A program made the position numbers and the translations under genes. Source: DRQF01 sp964559135 (GTDB lineage: Bacteria > Planctomycetota > GCA-002687715 > DRQF01). Taken from it: 11,447 nucleotides of DNA. The notes below the pieces were generated by a model. It did no database searches. It was not told the DNA's origin and was given only the letters and a program-made list of their open reading frames with translations. Shown here one piece after another: positions 1 to 7,229 of the stretch (its first letter is position 1; each line of letters starts with the position of its first letter). Where the stretch lies: the NCBI GenBank assembly GCA_964559135.1, contig CAZLGG010000121.1, positions 1 to 11,447 of the forward strand, written 5' to 3'.

Positions 1-1035
1 CCCCCCGAGCCGTCGAGCGATGAAGCGTGGAGACGTTGGTCCAAGCTCGCGACGTCACCGACGCGGCCTCCGCGGGTGCGAGCCCTTGCTCTTTGGTTGG
101 CCGCGCGGGAGGTGGCGAAGCGTGGCGTTCCCTCCGCGGTTTTCAGGGTCGCTGCCTTGGCCGCCAGCCGCGCCGCCGAAGCCCTCGTTCGCGAGGCGGC
201 GGCCCATGCCCTGGGAGAAAACGCGCGTCTCCTTTCTTCTGCCGAGGCCGGACCGCTCATCCGTCGGCTCATGGAGATGGCGGCAGGCGACGAGTCCGAG
301 ACCGTCCGGGCCGAATGTTACCGATCGCTCGCTGTGTTGGACCGTCGTGGATTCGCGGCCTATTTCGCGAAACGCCTGGTCGTCGAGCTGGCCGGCGCCG
401 CCGGCATCATGCGTCGATTCCTAGGCGTGACGCCGCCTTCGCGAAGCCCACTCGCGAAGCTTCTCGATGACCTGCATCGGCCTGCGGCGAGGCCCCGCCC
501 GGGGGGTGACGCCGCGGCCCTGGGCCTCCTCGAGGGATTGGCGGAGTTCACCGGAGTCGGCCAAGCAAGCTCTTCTCTCCGCGCGAAAATCACGGGAACG
601 CTCGTCGCGGGCTTGGCCCGATCCGGAAAGTCTCTCGCACTGACGGTGCAGCTCATGCGGGCTCTTTCGCGCTGGGAGCTTCCGAACGCCGGAACGCGGA
701 ACTCTCCCCCCCAGGGCGTCACCGGCGATCAAGCGTTGCTCTGGGCCGGAATTCGCGCCGAATTCGGCAAGGCGGCGGCTACGAAGGCGTTTCTCGACCA
801 GGCGAAGCCCCTGGGCGCCGAGGGCTACCTCGGCCGAGCCAGGGCAAGGGCCGCGCTCGGCGATGAGGAGGCCGCCCTCGACGACCTTGCACGCGCCGGC
901 TGTCTCGGGCTGGAATCCCTGTGGGTCGTGGCCTTGGACCCCGTCCTGCGGGCCCTCGACGCGAGTCGCCGCCGAGGGCGCGTCCCGATGCTCTCCCGGT
1001 TCGCGCCATTGACCCCGGAGCCTGCACGGCGCTAA
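1..1035 (+). CDS. HEAT/TPR-like helical repeat protein (partial, N-terminus outside window)
   Basis: The reading frame is open from base 1, so the gene starts outside the window and 344 C-terminal residues are visible. A GTG at 76 is a possible internal start, but coding-like sequence (PPEPSSDEAWRRW) lies before it. The protein is Ala/Leu/Arg-rich with paired amphipathic helices. Segments such as ALVREAAAHALGENARLL and ETVRAECYRSLAVLD resemble HEAT repeats. The last ~80 residues look more TPR-like (YLGRARARAALGDEEAALDD), ending in a phrase (LESLWVVALDPVLRALDAS) that resembles the closing helix of many bacterial TPR proteins. No catalytic motif or membrane segment is visible. Such solenoids usually act as protein-binding scaffolds; the partner cannot be told. 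The stop at 1033-1035 is 31 bases before proS on the same strand, so co-transcription is possible. Confident as a coding gene, less so about repeat class. Confidence 0.7.
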   Translation, partial: PPEPSSDEAWRRWSKLATSPTRPPRVRALALWLAAREVAKRGVPSAVFRVAALAASRAAEALVREAAAHALGENARLLSSAEAGPLIRRLMEMAAGDESETVRAECYRSLAVLDRRGFAAYFAKRLVVELAGAAGIMRRFLGVTPPSRSPLAKLLDDLHRPAARPRPGGDAAALGLLEGLAEFTGVGQASSSLRAKITGTLVAGLARSGKSLALTVQLMRALSRWELPNAGTRNSPPQGVTGDQALLWAGIRAEFGKAAATKAFLDQAKPLGAEGYLGRARARAALGDEEAALDDLARAGCLGLESLWVVALDPVLRALDASRRRGRVPMLSRFAPLTPEPARR

Positions 1036-1055
1036 CCTCGCCCTCCCTTGCCCCT

Positions 1056-1060
1056 GGAGA
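1056..1060 (+). promoter_or_regulatory. Ribosome binding site fixing the TTG start of proS
   Basis: GGAGA lies six bases before TTG 1067. No ATG or GTG in this frame gives the N-terminal RLSRLFLKTYHEDPADAE that bacterial ProS proteins share, so this site decides in favour of the TTG start. Confidence 0.65.
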
Positions 1061-1066
1061 AATACC

Positions 1067-2788
1067 TTGCGTCTTTCACGACTATTCCTGAAGACCTATC
1101 ACGAAGATCCCGCGGACGCGGAGATCATCAGCCACAAGCTCATGGCCCGCGCCGGCTACCTGGTGAAGACGGGAGCGGGCATCTACACGATGACTCCCCT
1201 TCTCTGGCGCGTCGTGCGCAAGGTCATGCGCGTCGTCTGCGAGGAGATGGATCGGGCCGGCGCCCAGGAGATCATGATGCCCATCCTCCAGCCCTTCGAG
1301 CTGTGGGAGGAGTCGGGGCGTTTGAAGACGTACCTCCAGGCGAAAATCCTCTTCCACCTCGAGGACCGCAAGGGAGCGAAGCTCGCCCTCGGGCCCACCC
1401 ACGAGGAGATCGTCACCGATCTCGTGAGACGGAGTATCTCGTCCCACAAGGAATTGCCCGTCATCCTCTACCAGCAGCAGATGAAATTCCGCGACGAGAT
1501 CCGCCCTCGGTTCGGCCTGATGCGCGGGCGCGAATTCATGATGAAGGATGCCTACTCCTTCGATGCCGACGAGGAGGGACAAAACGCATCATACGAGACG
1601 ATGCGTGATGCCTACCACCGCATCTTCAAGCGGCTCGGTCTGGACTACGTCGTCGTCGACGCCGACAGCGGGGCCATTGGCGGCAGCGGTTCGCAGGAGT
1701 TCATGGTCACCGCCGACGCCGGAGAAGACGAACTTTTGCTCTGTGAGGAGGCCGGCTACGGCGCCAACGTCGAGAAGGCGGATAGCCTCATCCCCCCCGC
1801 CCCCGACGGAGGGGAACCGCGGCCTTTGCGCAAGGAGTCCACGCCGGACATCCGCACGGTCGAGCAGCTCTCGGAATTCTTCGATCTGCCCTCGACGCGG
1901 ATGATCAAGACGATTCTCTACGCGGCTCATCACGACGACCGCCGCGAATGGTGCGCGGTCTTGATGCGTGGGGATCGCCAGGTGAATGAAGTGAAGCTCG
2001 CCAACGCCCTCGGCGCCTTGTCGGTCGAGCTCGCGACCGACGACGAAGTGCGGCAGCTGACCGGCGCGGAGCCCGGATTCGCCGGCCCCGTGGGTCTGCC
2101 CGATTCGATTCGTCTGCTCGCCGATCGCAGCCTCGAGGGGATGACCAACATCCTCTGCGGCTGCAACGAAACCGACGTCCACGCTCTCGACGTCAATCCC
2201 GGACGGGACTTTCCCATGCCCCCGATCCTGGACTTGAGAACGGCGGAGGAGGGCGATGCGTGCGTCCTCGACCCGTCGAAAACCCTGCGCAAGGTGCGGG
2301 GCATCGAGGTGGGGCATGTGTTCAAGCTGGGGACGAAATACTCGGAAGCCATGAATTGCCTCTATCTCGGGAAGGACGGAAAACGTCATCCCATGGTGAT
2401 GGGGTGCTACGGCATCGGAACGACGCGCATCGCCCAGGCGGCGGTGGAGCAGAACTTCGACGAGAAGGGGATCATCTGGCCCTGGGCGATGGCTCCGTAT
2501 CACGTGGTGGTCACCTGGGCCGGCAAGAAGGACACGGAGGCCATCAAGGCCGCCGAGGTCCTCTACGAGGACTTGGGGGAGATCGGATACGACGCCTTGC
2601 TGGACGATCGTGACCTGGGTCTCGGCGCCCGACTGAAGGACGCCGAGTTGCTGGGGATTCCCTTCCGGGTTCTCTTCGGTCGCGGCTTCAAGAACGGCCT
2701 CGTGGAGATCCAACATCGCCGAAGCGGAGAGACCGAGGAGATCCCGCTCACCGCCGTGAAGGGCTGGATCGCGGAACGCGCGGGGTAA
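1067..2788 (+). CDS. proS: Prolyl-tRNA synthetase (bacterial type with editing domain)
   Basis: Cytoplasmic class II aminoacyl-tRNA synthetase that charges tRNA-Pro with proline. At 573 residues it matches the usual bacterial length. Domains in order: N-terminal catalytic half with class II motif 1 near residues 67-76 (QEIMMPILQP), the THEE element at 111-114 and motif 2 around 141-165 (FRDEIRPRFG, then FMMKDAYSF). The inserted editing (INS/YbaK-like) domain follows at about 230-395, with KTILY at 281-285, GDRQVNEVKLANAL and the GPVGLP loop near 340. The catalytic core resumes with GHVFKLGTKYS at 416-426 and motif 3 at 446-455 (GCYGIGTTRI). The C-terminal anticodon-binding domain runs from about 477 and includes DDRDLGLGARLKDAELLGIP. 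The INS domain clears mischarged Ala-tRNA-Pro in this family. The start is TTG, supported by GGAGA six bases upstream and by alignment of the N-terminus. All key blocks are present. Confidence 0.97.
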   Translation: MRLSRLFLKTYHEDPADAEIISHKLMARAGYLVKTGAGIYTMTPLLWRVVRKVMRVVCEEMDRAGAQEIMMPILQPFELWEESGRLKTYLQAKILFHLEDRKGAKLALGPTHEEIVTDLVRRSISSHKELPVILYQQQMKFRDEIRPRFGLMRGREFMMKDAYSFDADEEGQNASYETMRDAYHRIFKRLGLDYVVVDADSGAIGGSGSQEFMVTADAGEDELLLCEEAGYGANVEKADSLIPPAPDGGEPRPLRKESTPDIRTVEQLSEFFDLPSTRMIKTILYAAHHDDRREWCAVLMRGDRQVNEVKLANALGALSVELATDDEVRQLTGAEPGFAGPVGLPDSIRLLADRSLEGMTNILCGCNETDVHALDVNPGRDFPMPPILDLRTAEEGDACVLDPSKTLRKVRGIEVGHVFKLGTKYSEAMNCLYLGKDGKRHPMVMGCYGIGTTRIAQAAVEQNFDEKGIIWPWAMAPYHVVVTWAGKKDTEAIKAAEVLYEDLGEIGYDALLDDRDLGLGARLKDAELLGIPFRVLFGRGFKNGLVEIQHRRSGETEEIPLTAVKGWIAERAG

Positions 2789-2814
2789 GACCGCGCTGCG
2801 CCGTGAGGCGGTGA

Positions 2815-2853
2815 GAAGAGGCGAGCACGGGCGCCGTCCGCCTTCCCCTCTTC
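2815..2853 (+). terminator. Possible stem-loop after proS
   Basis: GAAGAGG (2815-2821) can pair with CCTCTTC (2847-2853), and a smaller ACGG/CCGT hairpin (2827-2830 with 2834-2837) can form inside. It sits 26 bases after the proS stop in the 101-base gap before the MBOAT gene. No T-run follows, so it is not a standard intrinsic terminator; it could be a weak terminator, an mRNA-processing structure or chance in GC-rich DNA. Confidence 0.3.
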
Positions 2854-2889
2854 CGAGGCTCATGGCATGCTGCGCCCAAGCAGCCGCCC

Positions 2890-4314
2890 ATGGTTTTTTC
2901 TTCCTACGTCTTTCTCTTCCTGTATCTCGCCTTCGTCTTGGGGGCGTATTACGGCCTGGGGCGTCTCCTCGGCGGAGTGCGGTTGAACAGGGCGCGCCTG
3001 GCTCTGCTTCTCGTGGCGAGCCTTTGGTTCTACGGCTGGCAGCGGTTCGACTACATCGCCCTGATTCTCTTCTCGACGCTCGTCGATTTCTACGCGGCCT
3101 CCCGCATCGCGGCCGGCGGCGCGCCGCGAAGGCGACGCGCCTTTCTTCTTCTCAGCCTCGTCGTCAACCTGGGCTTGCTGGGATTCTTCAAGTACTTCAA
3201 TTTCGGCGTGGAAACGCTCAACGATGCGATGGCTCTCTTCGATGGGAAGCCCGTCGCCTCGCCGTTTCCGGATCTCGTGCTTCCGGTCGGTATCAGCTTC
3301 TACACCTTCCAGTCGATGAGCTACACCATCGATGTCTACCGAGGCGTCGTTCGCCCCTCCAAGGGTTTTCTTCCCTTCGCGGCCTATGTGTCGCTGTTTC
3401 CCCAGCTCGTGGCGGGCCCCATCGTCCGCTATCGCGATCTGGCGGCGGAGCTGGAGAAACGTCGACATACCCTTGAAGCCTTTGCGGGCGGAGTCTTCCT
3501 TTTCATGCTGGGCTTCGCCAAGAAGACGCTCATCGCCAACAATGCGGGCATCCTGGCGGCTTCTTGGGGAGAGACGGTTCACCCGGGGCTCCTGGACGCC
3601 TGGTCTGGAGCCGTCGCGTACACCGTTCAGATCTACTTCGACTTCTCGGGATATTCCGACATGGCGATCGGTCTGGGTGCCATGCTGGGGTTCCATTTTC
3701 CGGTCAATTTCGATGCGCCCTACAAAGCCGCGAGCATCACGGACTTCTGGCGACGATGGCATATCTCGTTGTCCACGTGGCTGCGGGACTACCTCTACAT
3801 CCCCTTGGGGGGCAATCGAGGAGGACCGTTTCGGACCGCGCGCAATCTCATGCTCACCATGTTGCTGGGCGGGCTGTGGCACGGGGCGGCGTGGAATTTC
3901 GTGCTCTGGGGAGGGTGGCACGGTTTGTGGCTGGGGATCGAGCGAGCGATCGGAAAAAGGTCGCCGTTCTCGTCGCGAATTCCAGGCCAGCAGTGGGCTG
4001 GAACGTTGGTCATCGTCATCTTCGGGTGGATACTCTTCGCCGCGCCCGACCTCGGTGTGGCGGGAGACCATGTGTTGGGGTGTCTGGGTTGGTACGGCGT
4101 GGGAACGTTCACGCTGCGGGCTCCCCATCCCGCCACCCTGCCTGTGCTCATGACGGGGATCGGGGGCCTTCTTGCTCTCGCGTTTCCCACCTCGACCGCG
4201 TTTTCCCGGCGCGTTCCGGGCTGGAAAGCGGCCCTGGGATGTCTGTTTTTCGCCCTCGGGGTGGCGCAGATGCTTCAACAAGGTTTCAATCCCTTTCTGT
4301 ACTTCCGGTTCTGA
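2890..4314 (+). CDS. MBOAT family O-acyltransferase (AlgI-like)
   Basis: Multi-pass inner-membrane protein of 474 residues, the usual AlgI/DltB-like length. Proteins of this group move acyl (often acetyl) groups across the membrane to hydroxyls of exported polymers such as alginate, cellulose, peptidoglycan or teichoic acid. Signature blocks: LPVGISFYTFQSMSYTIDVY (131-150), QLVAGPIVRYRDL (172-184), YFDFSGYSDMAIGLGAMLGF (249-268), the FWRRWHISLSTWLRDYLYIP block (287-306, His291) and GGLWHGAAWNFVLWGGWHG (327-345), where His331 is the expected catalytic histidine. The C-terminus NPFLYFRF is typical of the family. ATG 2890 gives the usual N-terminus (MVFSSYVFLFLYLAF), but no clear Shine-Dalgarno precedes it. 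It appears to lead a five-gene run. No AlgJ/AlgX/DltD-like partner is present in the window, so the acceptor polymer is unknown. Confidence 0.93.
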   Translation: MVFSSYVFLFLYLAFVLGAYYGLGRLLGGVRLNRARLALLLVASLWFYGWQRFDYIALILFSTLVDFYAASRIAAGGAPRRRRAFLLLSLVVNLGLLGFFKYFNFGVETLNDAMALFDGKPVASPFPDLVLPVGISFYTFQSMSYTIDVYRGVVRPSKGFLPFAAYVSLFPQLVAGPIVRYRDLAAELEKRRHTLEAFAGGVFLFMLGFAKKTLIANNAGILAASWGETVHPGLLDAWSGAVAYTVQIYFDFSGYSDMAIGLGAMLGFHFPVNFDAPYKAASITDFWRRWHISLSTWLRDYLYIPLGGNRGGPFRTARNLMLTMLLGGLWHGAAWNFVLWGGWHGLWLGIERAIGKRSPFSSRIPGQQWAGTLVIVIFGWILFAAPDLGVAGDHVLGCLGWYGVGTFTLRAPHPATLPVLMTGIGGLLALAFPTSTAFSRRVPGWKAALGCLFFALGVAQMLQQGFNPFLYFRF

Positions 4315-4326
4315 AGTTCCGCTGAC

Positions 4327-4341
4327 GGAGATGCATGCATG
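4327..4341 (+). promoter_or_regulatory. Ribosome binding site followed by three overlapping ATGs
   Basis: GGAG (4327-4330) is followed at once by ATGCATGCATG, which places ATGs at 4331, 4335 and 4339, one in each frame. Only 4339 opens the CPBP frame, and its eight-base spacing from GGAG is the best of the three; 4331 has no spacing and 4335 only four bases. Confidence 0.6.
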
Positions 4342-5055
4342 CGAGGGGTTTGGAAGGACATCAAGAGTCTGGACCCCCGCGCCACCGCGGCTTTGCTCGT
4401 GACGGCGGTGGTGCTGCTGTTGCTCGAGTTCAAGGGACAGGCGTCCGCCTGGCGGATGCAGCCGTGGCTGCGGGAGCGCTATCCCTTCCCCAAGGACCTC
4501 GATTGGGCGAGCCAGGTGGCGTGGGCCCTTTCCGCCGCCGTGTTGTTGGGCCTCGGGCCGTTTCTCTTCGCGGTTCTCGGCATGAGGATGAAGCCCCGGG
4601 ACTTCGGTTTCCGGTGGCGCGGATTCGTCCGACATCTGCCGCTCTACATGGCCCTTTACGTCCTCATGGTGCCCCTGATCTGGTGGGCCAGCACGCGACC
4701 GAGCTTTCTGCAGACCTACCCGTTCCCCCACTTGGCTCGTGAGAACGCTCGAGCTTTTTGGATGTGGGAGGCCGTGTATCTGCTCCAGTTCGCGGCCCTC
4801 GAGATGTTTTTTCGGGGGTTCCTCGTTTTCTCCCTGGAACGGCGATTTGGGCTCCACGGGATCTTCGTGATGGTCATCCCCTATGCGATGATTCACCTCC
4901 ACAAGCCGATGCCCGAGGCGTTCGGAGCCATCGGAGCGGGCATCCTGCTCGGATATCTGGCTCTCAGGACGCGTTCCTTCTATGGGGGGATTCTGTTACA
5001 TTTCGGCGTCGCATTGACCATGGATCTCTTGGCCCGCGGCGCCCGGGGCCCCTGA
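4339..5055 (+). CDS. CPBP family (Rce1-like) intramembrane protease or relative
   Basis: 238-residue membrane protein with hydrophobic segments near 17-30, 60-82, 100-117, 143-165, 173-187 and 196-209. The CPBP (PF02517-type) signature spans the C-terminal half. Motif 1 is ALEMFFRGFLVFSLERRFG (from 153), with Glu155 and Arg159. Motif 2 is PYAMIHLHKPMPEAFGA (181-197), with His186 and His188. Motif 3 is LLHFGVALTMDLLA (219-232), with His221 and Asp229. In the canonical EExxxR motif the first Glu is the proposed water-activating residue; here that position is Leu154. I recall an xExxxR bacterial subgroup (FFRGF-type) with this form, so this may be a subfamily trait and not decay. Roles of bacterial homologues range from peptide maturation and self-immunity to unknown. 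It starts 24 bases after the MBOAT stop and is probably co-transcribed with it. Family membership is firm; proteolytic activity is uncertain. Confidence 0.87.
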   Translation: MRGVWKDIKSLDPRATAALLVTAVVLLLLEFKGQASAWRMQPWLRERYPFPKDLDWASQVAWALSAAVLLGLGPFLFAVLGMRMKPRDFGFRWRGFVRHLPLYMALYVLMVPLIWWASTRPSFLQTYPFPHLARENARAFWMWEAVYLLQFAALEMFFRGFLVFSLERRFGLHGIFVMVIPYAMIHLHKPMPEAFGAIGAGILLGYLALRTRSFYGGILLHFGVALTMDLLARGARGP

Positions 5056-5074
5056 TGATCGAGGAATTGATTGC

Positions 5075-5644
5075 ATGAGTCAGACCACGCTTTCCCATCT
5101 CGCGATCGACCGTCTGCGCGGCCAGCGTCGCGTCCTCGTGGAAGTTTCCCTGCTGACGGCGGGGGCCACCCTGCTGTGGGCCTCGAGCTGGGCTCGTATT
5201 CAACTGCCCTTCACCCCCGTTCCCTTCACTCTGCAAACCCTCGTCGTGGTCCTTTTGGGCATGACGCTGGGCATGCGGAGGGGCGCCGGGGCCGCGGTGC
5301 TCTACGTGGCGGCCTGCTTTGCCGCTCCGGGTGTCTTCCTGGCCTCGTCAGGCCTGTCGCTCACCGGCGGGTATCTGCTGGGCTTCGTGGGCGCAGCGGC
5401 ACTCACCGGCTTTCTCTTCGAACGGGGATGGGGGACGCGCTGGAGTTTCGCGCTCCCGGCCATGGCGGTGGCCCAGCTCTTCGTGCTGATGACCGGCGTC
5501 CTCTGGCTGTCGCGAGCTCTCGGCTCCTGGGAAGATGCATGGGTGTTCGGCGCCGAGCCCTTCTTCGCGGTGGAAGTCGCGAAGATCCTTGTGTCGGCAT
5601 CGCTTCTCAGGGGTACGACGGCCCTGGGCCGGCGGTTGCGCTGA
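5075..5644 (+). CDS. bioY: BioY family biotin transporter (ECF S-component)
   Basis: 189-residue integral membrane protein, the normal size for BioY, which binds biotin as the substrate subunit of energy-coupling-factor transporters. Diagnostic sequence is the PFTPVPFTLQTLVVVLLGMT block (45-64), followed by the small-residue helix LYVAACFAAPGVFLA (76-90) and TGGYLLGFVGAA (97-108). The C-terminal helix pair (PFFAVEVAKILVSASLLRG, 162-180) keeps the acidic-then-Lys arrangement, but with AVEVAK where many BioY proteins have PGDLLK. No ATPase (BioM) or T-component (BioN) gene and no biotin biosynthesis gene is adjacent. It may use shared ECF subunits encoded elsewhere, or act alone as some BioY proteins are reported to do. 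GAGG at 5061-5064 precedes ATG 5075 by ten bases. It begins 19 bases after the CPBP stop, so it is probably in the same transcript. Confidence 0.92.
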   Translation: MSQTTLSHLAIDRLRGQRRVLVEVSLLTAGATLLWASSWARIQLPFTPVPFTLQTLVVVLLGMTLGMRRGAGAAVLYVAACFAAPGVFLASSGLSLTGGYLLGFVGAAALTGFLFERGWGTRWSFALPAMAVAQLFVLMTGVLWLSRALGSWEDAWVFGAEPFFAVEVAKILVSASLLRGTTALGRRLR

Positions 5645-5686
5645 CCGGAAGCGTGACCCGGATCGTGTCCAGCGATTGGCGTTGAC

Positions 5687-6667
5687 GTGGCGGGGTTGAA
5701 GAGCCTGGGGGCCCTGTTTTCCCCGGCCCCCGGGGGAACTCTGTCGATTCTGGGCTTCCACAACCTCGCGCCCACCTTCTCACAACCCTTCGTGGAGCCT
5801 CGGTTTCCTGAACGCTTTCGCCGCCTCATCCTCCGTCTGGGCGCGCACTTCGAGTTCGTCACGATCTCCGACGGTTTTCGTCGTTTGGCGAGCGGCGAGT
5901 CGCCCGCGCGACCGTTCGTCGCCGTGATCTTCGACGACGGGTATCGGGACGTTCTCGAGACGATCCTTCCGATCCTTCAGCCTCTTGGCGTCCCCGCGAC
6001 GTCCTACGTGGTGGAGCGATCCCTAAAGACCGGCGCGATCCCCTGGTACGAGGAACTGGGGCGCGTTCTCTTCGCGACTCCGCGCGACCGTGTGTGCGTG
6101 AGGGTGGGCGACCTCGCATGGGAGGTGGATCTCCCGTCCGAGCCGCTGAACAGGGAACCCGCATTCTGGGATCTCGTGCGCCGACTGAAGGCGGACTTCC
6201 GACCGGGAACGCTCGAAGCCGTGGCAAGACTCGCGGCGGCCCACGACGTGGCGCCTCACGATCCCGGGAAAGAGCCTCTCATGCTGCGTGTCCCGGACGT
6301 CCCGCTCCTCCTCGATGCGGGGTTCGAGGTGGGTTCCCATTCCCTGACGCATCCGATCCTGCCCAGTCTCGAGGAAGGACAGATGCGAGAGGAGATCGTG
6401 GATTCCCGAACTCGCATCGGAGCGTTGATCGGTCGGAAGGTGACCAGCTTCTGCTACCCGAATGGCGACAACGACGATCGTTGCCGGAAGCTCGTCGAGG
6501 AGGCGGGCTACGATTGCGCCGTCAGCATGACCTGCGGGGCGAACGCGCCCGCGACCTGGGACCCCCTGCGGTTGCGCAGGACGCCCTTGTCCGAGAACAT
6601 CGGGCGGCTGTGGCCGCTGCATTCCGTCTATCGCATCCGAGCCACCCTGAAGGATCTGTCGCCCTGA
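5687..6667 (+). CDS. Polysaccharide deacetylase family protein (NodB/CE4 fold)
   Basis: 326-residue protein with a NodB homology domain, the metal-dependent fold that removes N- or O-acetyl groups from polysaccharides. An N-terminal beta strand ends in LGFHNLAP (22-29). Motif 1 is VAVIFDDGYRDVLE (78-91), with Asp83 (predicted catalytic base) and Asp84 (metal). Motif 2 is EVGSHSLTHPILPSL (214-228), with metal ligands His218 and His222. A later block VTSFCYPNGD (252-261) matches the YPxG element after the metal-binding motifs. About 100 residues between motifs 1 and 2 form an insert typical of the longer group found in glycan biosynthesis clusters. No signal peptide or membrane anchor is visible, so it may act in the cytoplasm. 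The start is GTG: a stop at 5654-5656 limits the frame and no ATG lies between; a ribosome site is not obvious. It follows bioY by 42 bases. Confidence 0.9.
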   Translation: MAGLKSLGALFSPAPGGTLSILGFHNLAPTFSQPFVEPRFPERFRRLILRLGAHFEFVTISDGFRRLASGESPARPFVAVIFDDGYRDVLETILPILQPLGVPATSYVVERSLKTGAIPWYEELGRVLFATPRDRVCVRVGDLAWEVDLPSEPLNREPAFWDLVRRLKADFRPGTLEAVARLAAAHDVAPHDPGKEPLMLRVPDVPLLLDAGFEVGSHSLTHPILPSLEEGQMREEIVDSRTRIGALIGRKVTSFCYPNGDNDDRCRKLVEEAGYDCAVSMTCGANAPATWDPLRLRRTPLSENIGRLWPLHSVYRIRATLKDLSP

Positions 6668-6697
6668 TCACGTCGCGGCTGCGCGACAGGTCGCTTC

Positions 6698-6703
6698 GAG
6701 GAG
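6698..6703 (+). promoter_or_regulatory. Ribosome binding site of the GNAT gene
   Basis: GAGGAG lies seven bases before ATG 6711, a strong site in the 43-base gap after the deacetylase stop. Confidence 0.6.
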
Positions 6704-6710
6704 AGCACGC

Positions 6711-7214
6711 ATGACCGAACCCCTTCTCCGAGCCGCGCAGTCCTCGGACCTTTCACGGATCATCGAGATCTACAACCACTACATCGCGAACACGGCGATC
6801 ACCTTCGATCTCGAGCCATACACGGAGGAGACCCGTCGGTCTTGGTTCGAGTCCTTCGCGATCGAGGGCCCTCACCGGCTCTTCGTCCTCGAGGCGCGAA
6901 ATGTCGTGATGGGTTATGCGTCGAGTACGCGGTTTCGCAAGAAAGCCGCTTACGACACCTCCGTCGAGACCTCGGTCTACCTCGCCCACGATGCGGTGGG
7001 GCAGGGGTTCGGGCGTCACCTCTACAAGAGGCTTTTCGACGCCCTCGAGGCGGAGCCTTCACTCCACCGCGCCTACGCGGGCATCACCCTTCCCAACCCC
7101 CGCTCCGTCGCGTTTCACGAATCCTTCGACTTCCGTCTCATCGGTACCTACCACGAGGTGGGCTTCAAGTTCGGCGTCTATCACGACGTTGCGTGGTTCG
7201 AGCGGGAGCTCTGA
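6711..7214 (+). CDS. GNAT family N-acetyltransferase (phosphinothricin acetyltransferase-like)
   Basis: 167-residue cytoplasmic protein, the usual size of PAT/MddA-type GNAT enzymes, which acetylate the amino group of phosphinothricin, methionine sulfoximine/sulfone or related small molecules. Seen: LRAAQSSDLSRIIEIYNHYI (6-25) and AITFDLEPYTEE (29-40), the family's N-terminal pattern; acetyl-CoA loop AVGQGFGRHLYKRLF (95-109), where Val replaces the common Arg of RGxGxG; PNPRSVAFHESFDFRLIGTY (128-147); and the PAT hallmark HEVGFKFGVYHDVAWFE (148-164). The true substrate cannot be read from sequence; many such genes are annotated as resistance genes without proof. It is last in the + strand run and its stop lies 15 bases from the stop of the converging histidine phosphatase gene. 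A role in modifying amino sugars beside the deacetylase is possible but not indicated by the family. Confidence 0.92.
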   Translation: MTEPLLRAAQSSDLSRIIEIYNHYIANTAITFDLEPYTEETRRSWFESFAIEGPHRLFVLEARNVVMGYASSTRFRKKAAYDTSVETSVYLAHDAVGQGFGRHLYKRLFDALEAEPSLHRAYAGITLPNPRSVAFHESFDFRLIGTYHEVGFKFGVYHDVAWFEREL

Positions 7215-7229
7215 CCTTCGCTTCCTCCG

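Noticed and set aside
1589..2863. 424-codon open frame on the minus strand across proS
   Set aside because: Antisense shadow of a complete prolyl-tRNA synthetase; it has no recognisable motif and begins beyond the proS stop only by chance.
2860..4902. 680-codon open frame on the minus strand across the MBOAT and CPBP genes
   Set aside because: It is antisense to two genes with clear family motifs; the product is Arg/Glu/Gly/His-rich with no fold-like pattern, as expected from the complement of GC-rich coding DNA.
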